A stretch of 64,000 nt of DNA from Theobroma cacao. Its lineage: Eukaryota; Streptophyta; Magnoliopsida; Malvales; Malvaceae. Where the stretch lies: contig NC_030853.1 in NCBI RefSeq assembly GCF_000208745.1, positions 31,326,628 through 31,390,627 on the forward strand, written 5' to 3'. The notes under the pieces were generated by a model. The model had not been told where the DNA came from. It saw only the letters and a program-made list of their open reading frames with translations, and did no database searches. Both the position numbers and the translations under genes were made by a program. Positions 1-11,999 of this stretch are shown here, in pieces. Each line of letters begins with the position of its first letter. The stretch's first letter is position 1.

Positions 1-1286
1 ATTCACTGTAGAGTTTTGGATGAGGTGTTTCAAATTTGCAGCACTTTTGACAAAACTATAATATCGTATGTGATTTATTAATAAAATTATTATTGACTTA
101 AAAAATCATTTGGTTGATCTTAATCATTTATATATTCCCCCTCCCCCCCCCCCCCCCCCTTTTTTATAGTGTGAATGTCAATAAATGAGAACCGATCAAT
201 ATAATTAAGGTAAATTGTTATATGAAGCTAGACAACATTTTTTATATTTACTCATGAGCAAGCCCATCGGCCTTTAGAAGCATGGACATAAAGCACATAG
301 TGTTGTCATATAATTTGTGTTCAAAATTAGGTTTTAAAAGAATAGAGATCATCAAGGTTTAATCTCTAAACTACTTGGTAAAACAGTTTGATGCTATTTA
401 CATACTATGTCCTAATTAATCACCTTACTAATTAGTAATTACAAAGCGTTGCTATTTTTTTTTCAGTATAAAATGTATGTGATTTGTCCACCAAAATTAA
501 ATGTTTAAACCCAATATACATTGTCTATGATAGTTCAAAAATTGAAGTCTTATAATATATGTAGGCCACTAAAATTGAATACTTTATTTTTTATTTATTA
601 TGTGGCATCCGAGTAATATCAAAAACTATTATAAAATTGCTCTTCAAGCTTTTAATTCATCGCTTTGGGTCGGAAAGAGTCTATTATTGTTGAATTTGAT
701 TTCAAATTAATTAATTTTTTGGACTTGGAATGGGAAGTCAAGATCCTAAAATAAATAGTATAAGAATGAAAATGACAGTCTAAGAAAAATTATTGACAAT
801 ATTATTTTTTGTACGTACTTTTAGAGAAGTTAATGTATTTGTCGATTCTTTAACTAAATTTGGTATGACCATATCAAAGGTGGTAATTAACACGGCTTGA
901 GGATAGATATTTTTTGTTGTTGTTTTTCAATTTAGTTTGAGATCTTTATTATATCTTTACTTGTTTGTATCAATTTCCGATATCAATAAAATCTTCCTTC
1001 CATTGATAAAATATATACATAAAAAGCCCAATATATGGCTGAGCAAAAAAAAAAACCCAATATATATATATAATATCAGTATATCTGAAAGATCACTGCA
1101 AATTTTATCCATGCATATGTTACAACAAGCAGGAGCTGAACGCAAGTTTGTAGCCACGCTCTCCTTATTCCATTCTCAACTCGGGTAAGCTCCATTATTT
1201 TTTCTAAAATCTAAAAGCATAGCTATAAATAAGCATAGTTTAGGAATTAATTATGACCATTAGGGTTCTTTTTTTTATTTTTTTGC
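1..1286. other. A+T-rich intergenic DNA, no gene seen
   Basis: No coding potential is visible beyond short chance frames. The stretch holds a C-rich homopolymer (137-159) and a short TA run near 1060-1070. It is downstream of the minus-strand peptide ORF that ends at 1287, so its right edge may carry that gene's 3'UTR. Confidence 0.6.
137..159. repeat. poly-C tract
   Basis: A run of C residues broken by one T (position 142) and followed by a T run. Such tracts are prone to slippage and sequencing error, so its exact length is uncertain. Confidence 0.9.
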
Positions 1287-1532
1287 TCAGCGACCATTAG
1301 GGTTCTTGTCGCATGGATAATAACGATGATTTTCTCCTGTTGATGAATCCGGAGCTCGTCCGTAGCTGTTGTAAGTTGGGTTTCCCTCAGGCTCGGAATC
1401 AGCAGGACTGGCCTCTTCCGTCAGGTGTCTGCAGTTGTTCTGACCATTCCCGACGGCAAGCCTTCTCCCATCAGCTTGCTCGGTCGACAAGAGAAGCAGC
1501 AGGGCAAGGGAGAGTGCTACCAAAACCTTCAT
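1287..1532 (-). CDS. small secreted-peptide precursor (hypothetical, 81 aa)
   Basis: Single-exon ORF of 81 codons. Residues 1-22 look like a signal peptide: MKV start, a hydrophobic Leu-rich core at about 4-15, then a small-residue region ending ADG before RRL. The mature part is short, hydrophilic and rich in Asn, Pro, Gly and Tyr. It has two Cys (34 and 74), an acidic middle (about 38-50) and a C-terminal block around YNSYG, DSST and NHRYYP. A TATA-like box sits about 135 bp upstream on the same strand, which supports a real promoter. I do not recognise a named family: it matches none of the RALF, CEP, IDA, PSK or CLE signatures I know. A secreted or signalling role is inference from the signal peptide alone. 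It may also be a short non-conserved ORF. Confidence 0.5.
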   Translation of the reverse strand: MKVLVALSLALLLLLSTEQADGRRLAVGNGQNNCRHLTEEASPADSEPEGNPTYNSYGRAPDSSTGENHRYYPCDKNPNGR

Positions 1533-1666
1533 GATCTAAGTTTTTGTTTAAACCTGAAAAGAGAAGCAAACAAAACAAAGGGTTTGAATCAGAGAAAGCT
1601 GTAAAACTAGGGTTGCATACAAGTTTTTCCCAACTCTTGTGAGGAAGGAGAAGCCGAAGGCATTGG

Positions 1667-1674
1667 TTTTTATA
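1667..1674 (-). promoter_or_regulatory. TATA box of the small-peptide gene
   Basis: TATAAAAA on the minus strand, about 135 bp upstream of the ATG of the 81-aa ORF. This leaves room for a leader of roughly 100 nt. Confidence 0.5.
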
Positions 1675-2560
1675 GTCGAGGTGGATCACTATTCAAGGAG
1701 ATAAAAGTTTGAGCACTGAAGAAAAAATATATGGGTAGTCATAAAGCTAAAATCATGATTGGCTTAAAATAATTATAAGGCTGTAGCCACAAGAAATAAT
1801 CATGATTAAAATATTGATAATTAAAGGCATTTCCAATTGTCTTATTTTGTTCAATGTGTTCATAATTTGATCATGGGTGCATGTCTAAAAGTGATTAACA
1901 ATTTCTAACTTTGCAATAATTACGTGTTTACATTTTTTATTGAAATTAAAGCTTTTCTAGTTTGACCCTTTTGATAGTTATGATCATAGTCACAATCTCA
2001 TGAACATACGGTTAAAAAGTTTATAGTAATGCTATCAATATTAACAGCTTTTAATGATTTCCAATGGTATCATATGTTGCATTGATGATACTATTTAGGC
2101 TTCGTTCGGTAAATCTTTTCGGTTCGATAAGGGAATCTTTTAACTATATGGAAATTACTGTTGATCCTCAACAACGGACCTTCTTTATTAAATTTACCAT
2201 ATAACATATGTGATTACTAATATCATTGTTAAAAGAAAAGTGATTTCTTTTAATTGATCACCCTTTATAAAACTTTTTCTGAAAATTTTCATAATTTATA
2301 ATGCAAATTTATAGATAAAAAAAAATAATATCATATTATATCTTATATAAAGTATTTAAAATGAGTAAACATTTTTAAAATAAATTAATTGAAATATAAT
2401 AGTTTTGGGAATAATAAAATATTGAATGTTATTTTATAATGACGTGGATTTTAATTTTAAAATATTGATCAACATGTTTAATTAGCATTTTCTTTACAAG
2501 TAAAGAGAAAGAAATAAAAAGAAAATGAAAGTAATGAGAATTGTTGTGTTTGAGTATTGA
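1675..2560. other. intergenic region between the peptide ORF and the KASH gene
   Basis: A+T-rich. No ORF here resembles a protein. The two flanking genes are divergent, so this about 1 kb stretch should hold both promoters. Confidence 0.6.
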
Positions 2561-2700
2561 GGCCAGACCTTCGGCCCAAAAAAGTCTTGAGGCCCAGATT
2601 ATGGATTTGGGTTTGGGAATTTCAAGGAGTTTTGTCAGGCGGATGGCCCATTTCTTAATCACCCTCTGCCCGTCAACTATAAATAGGCCCGGCCCTATTC
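2560..2700 (+). promoter_or_regulatory. promoter of the KASH gene: GGCCCA motifs and TATA box
   Basis: Several GGCCCA/TGGGCC-type elements occur near 2572, 2591 and 2644. A clear TATAAATA follows at 2678-2685, about 90 bp before the ATG. This is a compact promoter of the kind common for constitutive plant genes. The assignment rests on motif and position only. Confidence 0.6.
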
Positions 2701-2775
2701 GGAGAGTAATTTTTTTTATTATTTTGTTAAAATCTTCCCGCCAAAAACGGTGAGGAGCGGAGCGAAACGTAGAAA

Positions 2776-3984
2776 ATGAAAGAAAAAGAAAATCAAATGT
2801 CGCGAAAAGAACACCCGCGATCTTCTTCAGATCTCGCCAATCGCCGATCAAAGGATTCTCCGGCGAAAAAAACATCAAAGAAGGCCAGTGGGGTTCTAAT
2901 AAGCAATAATTTCTCAATTGCCTCCGCTTTGCGAGCTCATGTTTTTTTTTTTGATGTCTTTGTTCTTGTTTTTGTTTTCATTGCAGACTGCTCAGAAGAG
3001 TTTAACGGAAGCGTTTGCTTCACCGGTTGAAGATGTCTTGCCTGAAATTTCTGAAGAATCCTTTGATTTCTCTTCAATTTCTGCGATTTCAGATTCTAAT
3101 TACAACGGTGAAACCACTAAGGTACTAGTCATTAACATAGATTTTATGAATTTCTGTGATTTTGAGTGAGAGTTGGATTGTTGGAGGTTGATTTACTGAA
3201 TATTTGTCAATTAATTCTTAATCTCAATTCGTGAATTAGCTGAATTTCTATTACTACCTTAAACGACTTCTATTATTGGCTATTGCTGTTCGAATCATGT
3301 TATATTCTCTTTTTATTTCTTTTATATTCAACCGTTAATAAATTATGTAAGATAAATTTCTAATCTATCTTGATTTTCTTTGAAGTACAGTCGCTCATGT
3401 ATGAATAATAATTTTTATAAATTCATTTTAACTATTTGTTGCTTCCTTTTTATTGATTTCAAGTTTCCTGCAAAATTTGATGATAATATTTTGAAAAATG
3501 TGGTTAGATAATCCATCATTTGTAGCTTCGGTTTTTGAATTCTTTTCTTCTGTTTCAGAGCTTTGTTATGGCTTCGTATCCATCGCTTTCAACTTCAACA
3601 GAAACCTTCACACCATCTGAACTCACTCCTTGTTCAAAGATAAGCACTGTCAACAGAGATGAACAAATTGACTTTTCAAAGATTGCATCGGCGGAAGTAG
3701 AGATAGTAGTGAATCTTATAAAGAAAGCTCGACTACAAGCATTGAATTCTGTTGATATGGAGAACAAATCGAAGAAGGTTCTGGATGAATTGATCAAGTT
3801 TATTATCAATGAGTTTTACTCTCTCCCTCAAGAGAGGGATAAGATACCTCATCTTGTTTCTAGAAATGCTTATGTCGGATTTCTCTGCTTCCTGCTCTGG
3901 ATTGTTGTGGTCTTGCTGTTTTCCTTCTATTTGTTCTACTACTCTAGACTCGCTTGCTCTTTCACTGGACTTCCGCCGACTTGA
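2776..3984 (+). CDS. SINE3: KASH-type nuclear envelope protein, SINE3-like
   Basis: Three coding exons: 2776-2892, 2987-3121 and 3559-3984, all junctions phase 0, 225 aa. The first donor (GTTCTA) is weak, so exon 1's end is the least certain. The N-terminus is basic and Ser/Lys-rich, followed by an acidic Ser-rich stretch (about 50-80) and an amphipathic helical part (about 120-180). One hydrophobic segment lies at about 189-211. The protein ends in a 14-residue tail, YSRLACSFTGLPPT. One C-terminal membrane anchor plus a short lumenal tail ending in Pro-Pro-Thr is the plant KASH signature; such tails bind SUN proteins in the perinuclear space and form LINC complexes in the outer nuclear membrane. 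Size and layout fit the small SINE3/SINE4 group rather than the larger SINE1/2 or WIP proteins. The neighbouring bHLH148-like gene supports this, because the Arabidopsis counterparts are adjacent loci as I remember them. The cytoplasmic partner is unknown. Confidence 0.75.
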
Positions 3985-4425
3985 AGGTACTTTTTTGTTG
4001 TTTGGATGTTAGCAGGTTTTTTTTTTTTTGCTCCTCTTTGTGATACAGGTTCAAGTTTTTGATGATATGATGTGCTATTTGTGTGTTGGAATTATGCTAA
4101 CATCAAAGTGTATAGTCTTGCTCCCATCATTTCATTATTTCTAATTAATATAACTGATATTGCACGTAGATAGCTGTAATTAGTACATGCTTCAATTAAC
4201 AGTAACTGAAGACTTTTCATTTAGTAACATCTTGGGCAGAGTCTGGGTGAAACGACATGCATGTCTACCCACATTTATTTGTCCTTAACTGATGATTCGA
4301 TGACCCTCTTCTTGTCAATAATTGAATTTGTTTATTGTATGGAAACAGCTTTATGCCCTTGATGCTAAACAACTAAACCATGTATATTCTTCTGGATGAA
4401 AGCTGTCTTGAAATCATTTGTAAAC

Positions 4426-4431
4426 AATAAA
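4426..4431 (+). terminator. possible poly(A) signal (AATAAA) after the KASH gene
   Basis: First perfect AATAAA downstream of the KASH stop codon, about 440 nt away. Plant poly(A) signals are loose, so a nearer degenerate signal could be the one used. Confidence 0.3.
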
Positions 4432-5403
4432 GTTTATACATAAAATACTGACTGGATTTAAAGCCATACAGTTGGCTTATGCCGTAGTGTGGCTCCTTCA
4501 AATAATTATCTTATTGCATATTGTATTTAAAATCCACGGCAGACCGAGGTTTATATTCCTGCAACTAGTCTGTCCAGATATTTGACCTCTTGATGTAACT
4601 TGTATATGGCTGTATTATGTATTATGAAGTAGTCGGTCAAAAGCTCAAAGCTACTACTGTTTCATAGCTTTGTTTGTTTGACTTAGGTCAAACAAGTCAA
4701 ATTAGCGGTCATAATATTATTCTAATATAATGGAACCAAAAGAAAGCATGACTGTATGAGTTAGTTAAGATTGTGGTGGGGAGCGACATTCGCATGACTC
4801 CTAGAATGCACAATCCCAAGCCTTGACAAAATTTATATTTGTGTTATCAACTATTTTTATCCTTGAAGTAAATAAAATAGTTCTATGTTATGATAAAAGG
4901 ACAGTGAATGAGGAATGATAGGCTCTTTTAGAGGAGGTAGTTAAGAATTGTAAGAAGGGATGGGGAGACTTTGAGATGGTGACACCAACTGCAATCTTAT
5001 AGGCTCTTTCTTTGACAGTGGTTTCATGAGGGGACATGCGAGGGTCTAATTTGACAGTTAGATATATCATTAATAGGTCAATAAAAAGAAGCCTGACAGT
5101 CACTAGTAAGAAGCAGATTGGACCACAAAAATGATGAGGACTTCACTGGAGAATGCCAAGTAGGAGATTTTTTTTCCTAGTGATGTTTGGCAGAGGAGGG
5201 CAGAGTTAGCTGGATTAAATTAAATGGTTTGGTGTAATCCACAAACCTTTTGTTTGTTTATGAATGGAAGCGTGACTAATACCCACTGAAAAATGAATGA
5301 GAACACTAAACTTTTACGCCTGGCTATACTTAAAAAGCTGAGATTCGATGTAATCCACAAAGATTTGTGACTTGTTAAATAGTTAAAACCTTTTCCTTTT
5401 AAG

Positions 5404-5422
5404 GGGGAGAGAGAGAGAGAGA
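5404..5422. repeat. (GA)n microsatellite
   Basis: About nine GA units in intergenic DNA. Confidence 0.85.
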
Positions 5423-8400
5423 GCTGGTTGTACTTTAAAGCAAAGTTTAGTATAATAAAAAGAAAATTTGAGTTATCAATGAGGGATTGTAACATAATCA
5501 TTGGATGTTTGCTTTCCATCAATAAGGGTCTTTGTGCTAAAATTTAGATTAATCATCAAGCTAGAGCATTTCAGCATTTAATGAGTTTAGAGTTGACTCA
5601 CTTTGTTTTTACTTAGGATGCTGCAATTTGATCCCTAAGATGGTGACGTTACACAGTTGGAGTGATTCACAATTCCCACTAGTTGAATTTTAGACCCTTT
5701 TAACATTTACCCTTATAAGCGTGTTAGAAATGCATTTAATCTATCTCAGATTGGCTGATAATTAAATAAGTCTTGCTATGAGTATTAATCTACTGTTTCC
5801 TCTTGTTCATAGTGAAATGCTTTGACCATGTTCTTATTATCTTTGAAAACATAGTTAAAAACTATTGAAGCTGATCACCTAATTTGAGGATTGTTAATGC
5901 ATAGGGTATCCATCTTTATGGAATCATTTTGGAAATTTGCTAGCAGAAACATAGGCAAACAAATTACTTTACCATTTATGGATTTCCTTGTAGTCACCTT
6001 GGACTTAGTTAGATTTAGTATGTGTTCACATATTTAGGGTTGTGCTGAATCTTAGACGAATTCATTCATAGTCATGATGTTGATGCATCACCCTTGCGTT
6101 GACCGTTTACCCATCACCCAGCGAATAAGGCTTAGAGAAGAAACAAAAATTTGCCATAATTGCAAGATTAAAAAACTTGCATCATTTCATGAATGGATGG
6201 ATGGATGGAGAGCTTGCTGCGACCACGTAATCACTCTGTCCTTCTCCTTGAAACCTTGTGTTGCTACGATGTCATCTTGCCAGCGAATTTGTACCTGTAA
6301 AGCACATTAATAGAAAGTGCCGTTTTCATTCCACTATTTTTGGAGTTATACTTAGTATGGGGCCATACTTACCTCTCCTCCTTTCCTTTCTTTGAGTTGA
6401 CTTTTGCTGGATATATGTTACCGAGGAAATCTGCTCACAAAATCTGGAAAAGTAACCTGTGTTATGCTAATGAATTTCACTCCACTGTCATATTCTGTCT
6501 CTCTTGTTTATTGTTCTGCCATGGGATAGTCGTGATTCAGGTGAAAATTCAGATTCAGGTCGGGTTGCAAATTTATTGACAATGAAAATACAGTACTATC
6601 AGATTTCATCAAGTCCCCAGTCCCCGCTGCTAACAGCTAAATCGTTTTCCGTAATCATGCAGGTTGGACCTCAACTGGTCTTCTCTCCTCAGCTGATATC
6701 TGCTGGACTCTCCTCAACTCGTACACATTCTTTACTCTTCAAATTGTGTTTACTTGCGACAGCTTTTGAAATTTGCGTCACTCCCAATGTTAGCAATAAT
6801 TAGGGTTCACTGCCGATTCATGGTTGAATCCAAAGCCTGTTTTAAATAATCTTGAATCACTCCTCACCATTCAATGCCGCCAAGTACCTCACTTTCTGGT
6901 GCCCGTTTAATTGCTTTCCCCCGTTTCGGTGCTCATTGCTTTATTGTGTCTGACACAAGGGAGGCAATCTCTCTGGCGCATAATAATGTCAACTAGTTTA
7001 TTAGGATTAAATTGATTTTAGAATTCATAGCCATACACATGGTACAATGATTTTTGGTGAGAATTAGGATTAGGTTCATGATTATATTAGAATATGGGGC
7101 ATCTTTCTTTTGATTATCCCAAGATCAGGTAGAAACCCTTGGCTGTTTTCATCAACCTCTGTTTGTGGGCTGATTTCTTTGCTGATAAAAATGGTTTTCC
7201 ATTAACAATCTGCATCAAATCGATTGCACCATTAAAGTAGAGATTACATTGTTGATTAACATAACATTATTAGTCTTTCAAAGGATGAACTTGGTGGGCC
7301 ATTCTCTTGAGACCATCATGCATAGTAATTATATGGCTTTGACGTCTTTACATTACTATTCTTCTTTCTTTGTTCTATTAATCATACAAGATTTGAGTAG
7401 ATTTTTTTTTTAAGATTATTTCGTTATTTTCACAACAACTATTACTTGCTTTGTGCTACAAAGCTTGTTGAAATTTTCTGATCGCGACTAGCTTGGTAAA
7501 ATTATATTATTTTCCCCCAGCTGGAAATTCATGTGATGGGGAGTGACGTGGAGCCAGTAAATGAGAAAAGAGTGTGATGAAACACAAAAGTTTCCTTTTT
7601 GATTTAATGTTTCGAGGTGGGGGAAAAACCATATGCTTAGTGGAAGCTTTCTTGTTAAGAATGATAGGATTAGTGAAGTATTATCTGAATAAATATCTTG
7701 GGCATTTGGAAAAAATGGGGACCCCATTGCAGGAAATGTGGAGCATATCTGTCCACACCTCACAAAGGAGGGAAAATTCCAAACCTCCTCCTCCAACAAA
7801 TACAAAACAAAGCCCGAAGATAGAAAAGTGCCAGAGAAACAACCCACATTGCACATGCATTTTTCATTTGTTTATCCTTTTTTTTTCTTGTGGATCATCA
7901 CCTCCAATAATCATTGCACGGAATGAAAACAAATTTTTGTCTGGGACCGGGTCTGCAGTCAATTAGTGGAAGCCAACACCACAGATCCATCCAATCACAC
8001 TTGTACACGTCACCACGCTCCCCTTCTTTCTTTTTTATTTTAATATTTTGGCATCATGGGACACCGAAATCGTATCGAGTTGCCTTCGTTTTGAGGTAAA
8101 TTTTGGCGAGTAGTCGGTTTATTCTTTTTGGTCCTCTTTTAGGGCCAATGAAGGGAGCTTTTCTTGAAACCAAAAAGAAGAAATTTCTTCTAACTGTATC
8201 TGCTCTTTGTTTTGTTTGTTATTTCGACAAATTTGAATGAAATTGGTAAAAAGAAGTTTAGAATTTCTAAGTTGTTTGACTGTAGAAGTGTTTTGCTTGA
8301 CGAGATTCATGCATAGATTCGTACGTAAGCGTCTGTTTATGTTAGTTATCGTTGATGGTTTTTATATAGAATTGCATTTGAGTTCTGAAATCTCAACTAA

Positions 8401-8699
8401 CTTTCAAGCATCTACTTGTCTCAAGTTACCTTTTTCATATATGCAAGAATTTGTAACAAAGGAGATTGTGTTTACTTTTAGATGTCCTCAATATATGCCT
8501 GCATTTTGTTGCTCTGCTGCACTGTGCACTGCATTTTCTATTTTGCTTGCGGTAGGATCACCATGTCAATGGTTGGGTAACTGATATAGTAGAAAAGAAT
8601 GCTACGAACATTTTAGATTTTACGCGAGTGATGAAGGAATAAAAGATTTTGAAAATTCTTTATGCTCCTACCATATCAATCATTATTTTCCTCGTATTT

Positions 8700-9130
8700 T
8701 GTGCTTTAATTATATCAAAATGTTTTAGACACAATAATATGTATGTTAAGTAGATTAAATCTACTTAACCCGTTTAGCATTTGTTTATTTGTTTAGTTAA
8801 TTAGATCATCTTATCGATTTGTATAATTTGATTTATATAACTTGTTTTTGTATTTATTAAACATAATTTTAAATAGATTAATAGTATTAATTGTATTAAA
8901 CATGTTATCAATTATGTCGAATTGTATAAAAATGTTAGTTATCTCATGTTATATAATACTATACATGTTTAGGTGATTGACATGTTTAATTAATTATTTT
9001 TATATTTATATTAATTATAAAATTATTAATATTTTATATTTATACAACATCATTAAAAAAATTTAATATGAATTGTAAAATCTAGTTATGTAATTTAAAA
9101 AAATTATATGTAATTAGATAGATAGTACAA
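8700..9130. repeat. very A+T-rich decayed repeat with a 25-bp palindrome
   Basis: Starts with a near-perfect palindrome at 8745-8769 (12-bp arms around one base). Low-complexity sequence rich in TTAATTA, TTTATAT and ACATGTTTA words follows. It resembles badly decayed transposon or LTR sequence seen between plant genes, but no open frame, target-site duplication or terminal repeat is readable. Class unknown. Confidence 0.35.
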
Positions 9131-9409
9131 AACATTAACAACATTGCAAACGTCATAAAGTTAAGCATATGTAAATACGTGTGCCAAGTCTCATTTAATT
9201 AGCATAATTGTGTCGTGGCAGTGTTTCCTCACCTTTAATGACTAGCGAGTCACAAGAATAAATCCTTTCCTCTAATTTAATTGTATAATACAAAAGAGCA
9301 GTAGGTAATATATTGCGATTTTTCACAACGGACTCTATAAAGAAGGGTGATTTCGTCACACAAAATGCACGTGTCAAGCTGTCTGTGAAAGGATCAAAAA
9401 CAAAAGGTG

Positions 9410-9800
9410 AGCCCCCCCCAGCCCCCCTCCTCCGCCCACCCCGAATCAGCAGACCCAGGCTCAATCGGACCGACCGTCACCATTTCCCCCACACGCCAAA
9501 GGTCGAACCCGCATCCGCACCCACCCGCACAAAAGCAAAATCCCGAAACCCAAAAGCAATAAATAAGAGTGCCAAGCAAATTAACGCATGCCCTCTCTTT
9601 TCATTTCTCACTCCTTTATAACCATCTCCCCCCTCCTCCCTCCGTTTCTCTCTCTCTCTCTCTCTCTCGCACTCCCTCCCTTTCTAAAACAACAAATAAG
9701 CGACACCTCACCAACTCCGTTCCGTTCATCTCCCTCCCCCCGTTCCTCTCTTATTCTTTCGATCTTTTCTCTCAACTGCTCTGAATTCATCAAATCGGTA
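9410..9800 (+). promoter_or_regulatory. promoter and pyrimidine-rich leader of the bHLH gene
   Basis: Composition shifts abruptly to C-rich (9410-9545), then to a C/T-rich leader with a (CT)n run at about 9646-9669. A TTTATAA element lies at 9615-9621 just before it. A TATA element followed by a CT-rich untranslated leader is a common plant core-promoter layout. Confidence 0.5.
9646..9669. repeat. (CT)n microsatellite in the bHLH leader
   Basis: About eleven CT units in the predicted 5'UTR of the downstream bHLH gene. Confidence 0.85.
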
Positions 9801-9903
9801 ATAAATTCTTTTCTTTCTGCGGAATTTTGATTTGAATCTTTGTTTTTTTATCTAAAATCCTGAATCTAAATTCCTTTTATTTATTTTTTTCTTTTAATTG
9901 CAG
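9798..9903 (+). other. predicted 5'UTR intron of the bHLH gene
   Basis: A 106-bp segment with donor GTAATA, a T-rich tract and an acceptor reading TTGCAG, lying wholly upstream of the ATG at 10003. Leader introns often raise or pattern expression in plants. This one is predicted from splice signals only. Confidence 0.6.
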
Positions 9904-10002
9904 ACGGTTTGCTGTTATAATTCACCGAATCGTACGGTGAAAAGAGAGTGAGAGAGAGGGAGAGAAAGAGAGAGAGAATATTTACGGATTTGATCCGGTG
10001 AG

Positions 10003-10665
10003 ATGGCATCCGTGGCAACGAATCCAGTGACGAACACAAATTCTGATCGCAGCAAAAGGAAAAAGAAGAAGAAATCAATGATCAAAGAGAATCAACAGAG
10101 CCAAAACCAGAACCATGCCAGATGGAAATCAGAGGCGCAGCAGCAAATCTATTCCTCGAAGCTTCTTCAAGCCCTGAGTCAGGTCAGTCTCAACAGTCCT
10201 TCTCCTTCGGCTCCGCGCGGTGGCCGAGCTGTCCGTGAAGCTGCTGACAGAGCCTTGGCCGTAGCTGCTAAAGGGAGAACCAGGTGGAGCCGGGCCATTT
10301 TGACGAACCGGCTTAAGCTGAAATTCAGAAAGCAGAAGAGACAGAGAGGATCCGCAGCTGCGGTGGCTGCCGTCACCGGGAGTATCCGGTCGAAGAAACC
10401 GAGAGTTAGCGTTTTGAAATTGAAATCCAAAAGTTTACCGGCTGTTCAAAGGAAAGTCAAGGTTCTTGGCCGGTTGGTTCCCGGTTGCAGGAAGCAACCG
10501 CTACCGGTTATTCTTGAAGAAGCAACTGATTACATAGCGGCGCTTGAGATGCAGGTTCGAGCCATGAGCGCTCTCGCCCAACTGCTATCTGGCCCCGGAG
10601 CCTCCAGCTCTAGCTCAGCTCCTCCGCCTCAGTCCCCGCCGCCGCTGCCGCCGACTAGCCAGTGA
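10003..10665 (+). CDS. BHLH148: atypical bHLH transcription regulator, AIF/bHLH147-148-149 type
   Basis: Single coding exon, 220 aa. A Lys-rich N-terminal patch (18-28) is followed by a conserved [19 protein letters not shown] block (40-58) and an Arg/Ala-rich region (72-115). An HLH lies at about 147-195, with loop and second helix around [25 protein letters not shown]. The C-terminus is a Ser/Pro-rich tail. The basic region lacks the usual His-Glu-Arg DNA-contact pattern. This is the architecture of the ATBS1-interacting factors (bHLH147-150), nuclear non-DNA-binding HLH proteins that pair with other bHLH proteins and restrain growth downstream of brassinosteroid. The predicted leader has a 106-bp intron. 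The SINE3-like gene upstream and the GAL1 gene further along match the Arabidopsis bHLH148 neighbourhood, which is why bHLH148 is preferred over 147 or 149. Family certain, member less so. Confidence 0.85.
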   Translation: MASVATNPVTNTNSDRSKRKKKKKSMIKENQQSQNQNHARWKSEAQQQIYSSKLLQALSQVSLNSPSPSAPRGGRAVREAADRALAVAAKGRTRWSRAILTNRLKLKFRKQKRQRGSAAAVAAVTGSIRSKKPRVSVLKLKSKSLPAVQRKVKVLGRLVPGCRKQPLPVILEEATDYIAALEMQVRAMSALAQLLSGPGASSSSSAPPPQSPPPLPPTSQ

Positions 10666-11999
10666 CACTTTTTAACTCGCTTAAACGCCAAGTGTCCTCC
10701 TTTTTTTCCCCTATTTTTCTTTTATTTTTAATTTTTATTATCTCTCCTGCCCTTCCCTCTCATCTCTCTAAGTAATCTTCTCCTGTTAAATACATGTCTT
10801 ATTTCTTTTCCTTCTCAAGTAATTTTCATCTCACAATTTCATTTCATTCCATAGCTTTTGAATCCATCTCTTTTCAAGAAAAACAAAAAAAGCCGGCATT
10901 TTTCCCTTATTATGTACACTACTATTCCTCTGGAAATATATTGCAATAAGAAGAAGATGTAAATGCTTGATTCTGTATAATTATTGTCCATTGATTTCAG
11001 GCTTAAAATCAGAGGTTTTATTTATTTAATTTAATTTTCTTTTTTTTCCTTTATTTTTTCTTTTTTTTGGGTTGGATAAGGTGAAGAAGAAGGGTCCAAA
11101 TTAGGGTAGGTGACAAATGCACTTGATGCCTGATGGGGCTAGAGCTTTTAGCTAATAGCTACTACTCCTCTACAGTATCTTGGGCTGATATCCGAGGTGT
11201 AGTGTTTTCCCTTCTATTTTTAATGCTGATTTGATATGACCTGTTTGTTTTGCTAGATTTCAGTGAACTTCACTCTCAAACTTAAATGTATTCACATCCT
11301 TTCTTTTTATTTATCCATTTCTTTCAGAAATTCCTCTTCCGAGGGTAATGGGATATTTATTTAGATCTGAAATTGTAAATAAAAAAAGAATTAAAACTCC
11401 AGATCTTAGGTATAATACATTACTAAACTATGAAAAAATTCGTTAGTACGTAGAATTATTATTTTTATCTGAGATTGAGTCATCTTTTTTTTAAAATATA
11501 AGTGAAAGATAAGTTTGAAATTCTGATTTCGTAACTTTGAACGTGGATAGATAAAAGATTTTATTACGAATGAGTCACAGCCACCTTCATTTTTGAGTCG
11601 CTTCCCATTACTTTATAAACAACATTAACCAACTATTTTTATGTTTAATATATATTTACTACTATATATGAATTTGTTTATGCTTTAGCTTATCATATAG
11701 TTCACATTTGTTTTGTATATGTTATTGAAAGGATGGATATATCATGGTGGAAAAGTGCCAAAAGGTACAGTTTTGGTTCTCGAATTGAATGTGAATATCC
11801 ATGGAAAATCCAACTGCATGCACAGTCCAAAAGTTGGCGATAGCGGCCAAAATATTAATGAGAAATCTGGCAGGTATGCATGTGGGTAGTTGTCCCCACA
11901 TCTTGTTTTTACAAAGAGGAGAGTGCCCAGAATTGGTGCACATGTGAGAGAAGCTGATGTATAGCCTGAGCCCCCTTTTTCTTTTCTGAAATGGTGGAC

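Larger units (their letters stand above)
3985..9400. other. 5.4-kb intergenic region, no supported gene
   Basis: The KASH gene's 3'UTR probably lies at the left, with a possible poly(A) signal at 4426-4431. The rest is A+T-rich with scattered frames of 60-130 codons that have no protein-like composition and no splice-compatible partners. A (GA)n run lies at 5404-5422, and a palindrome plus very A+T-rich decayed repeat at about 8700-9130. I see no RNA gene. Confidence 0.55.

Noticed and set aside
7574..7966. 130-codon + ORF and overlapping minus ORF at 7488-7856
   Set aside because: No protein-like composition or motif, overlapping open frames on both strands, no splice context; chance in intergenic DNA.
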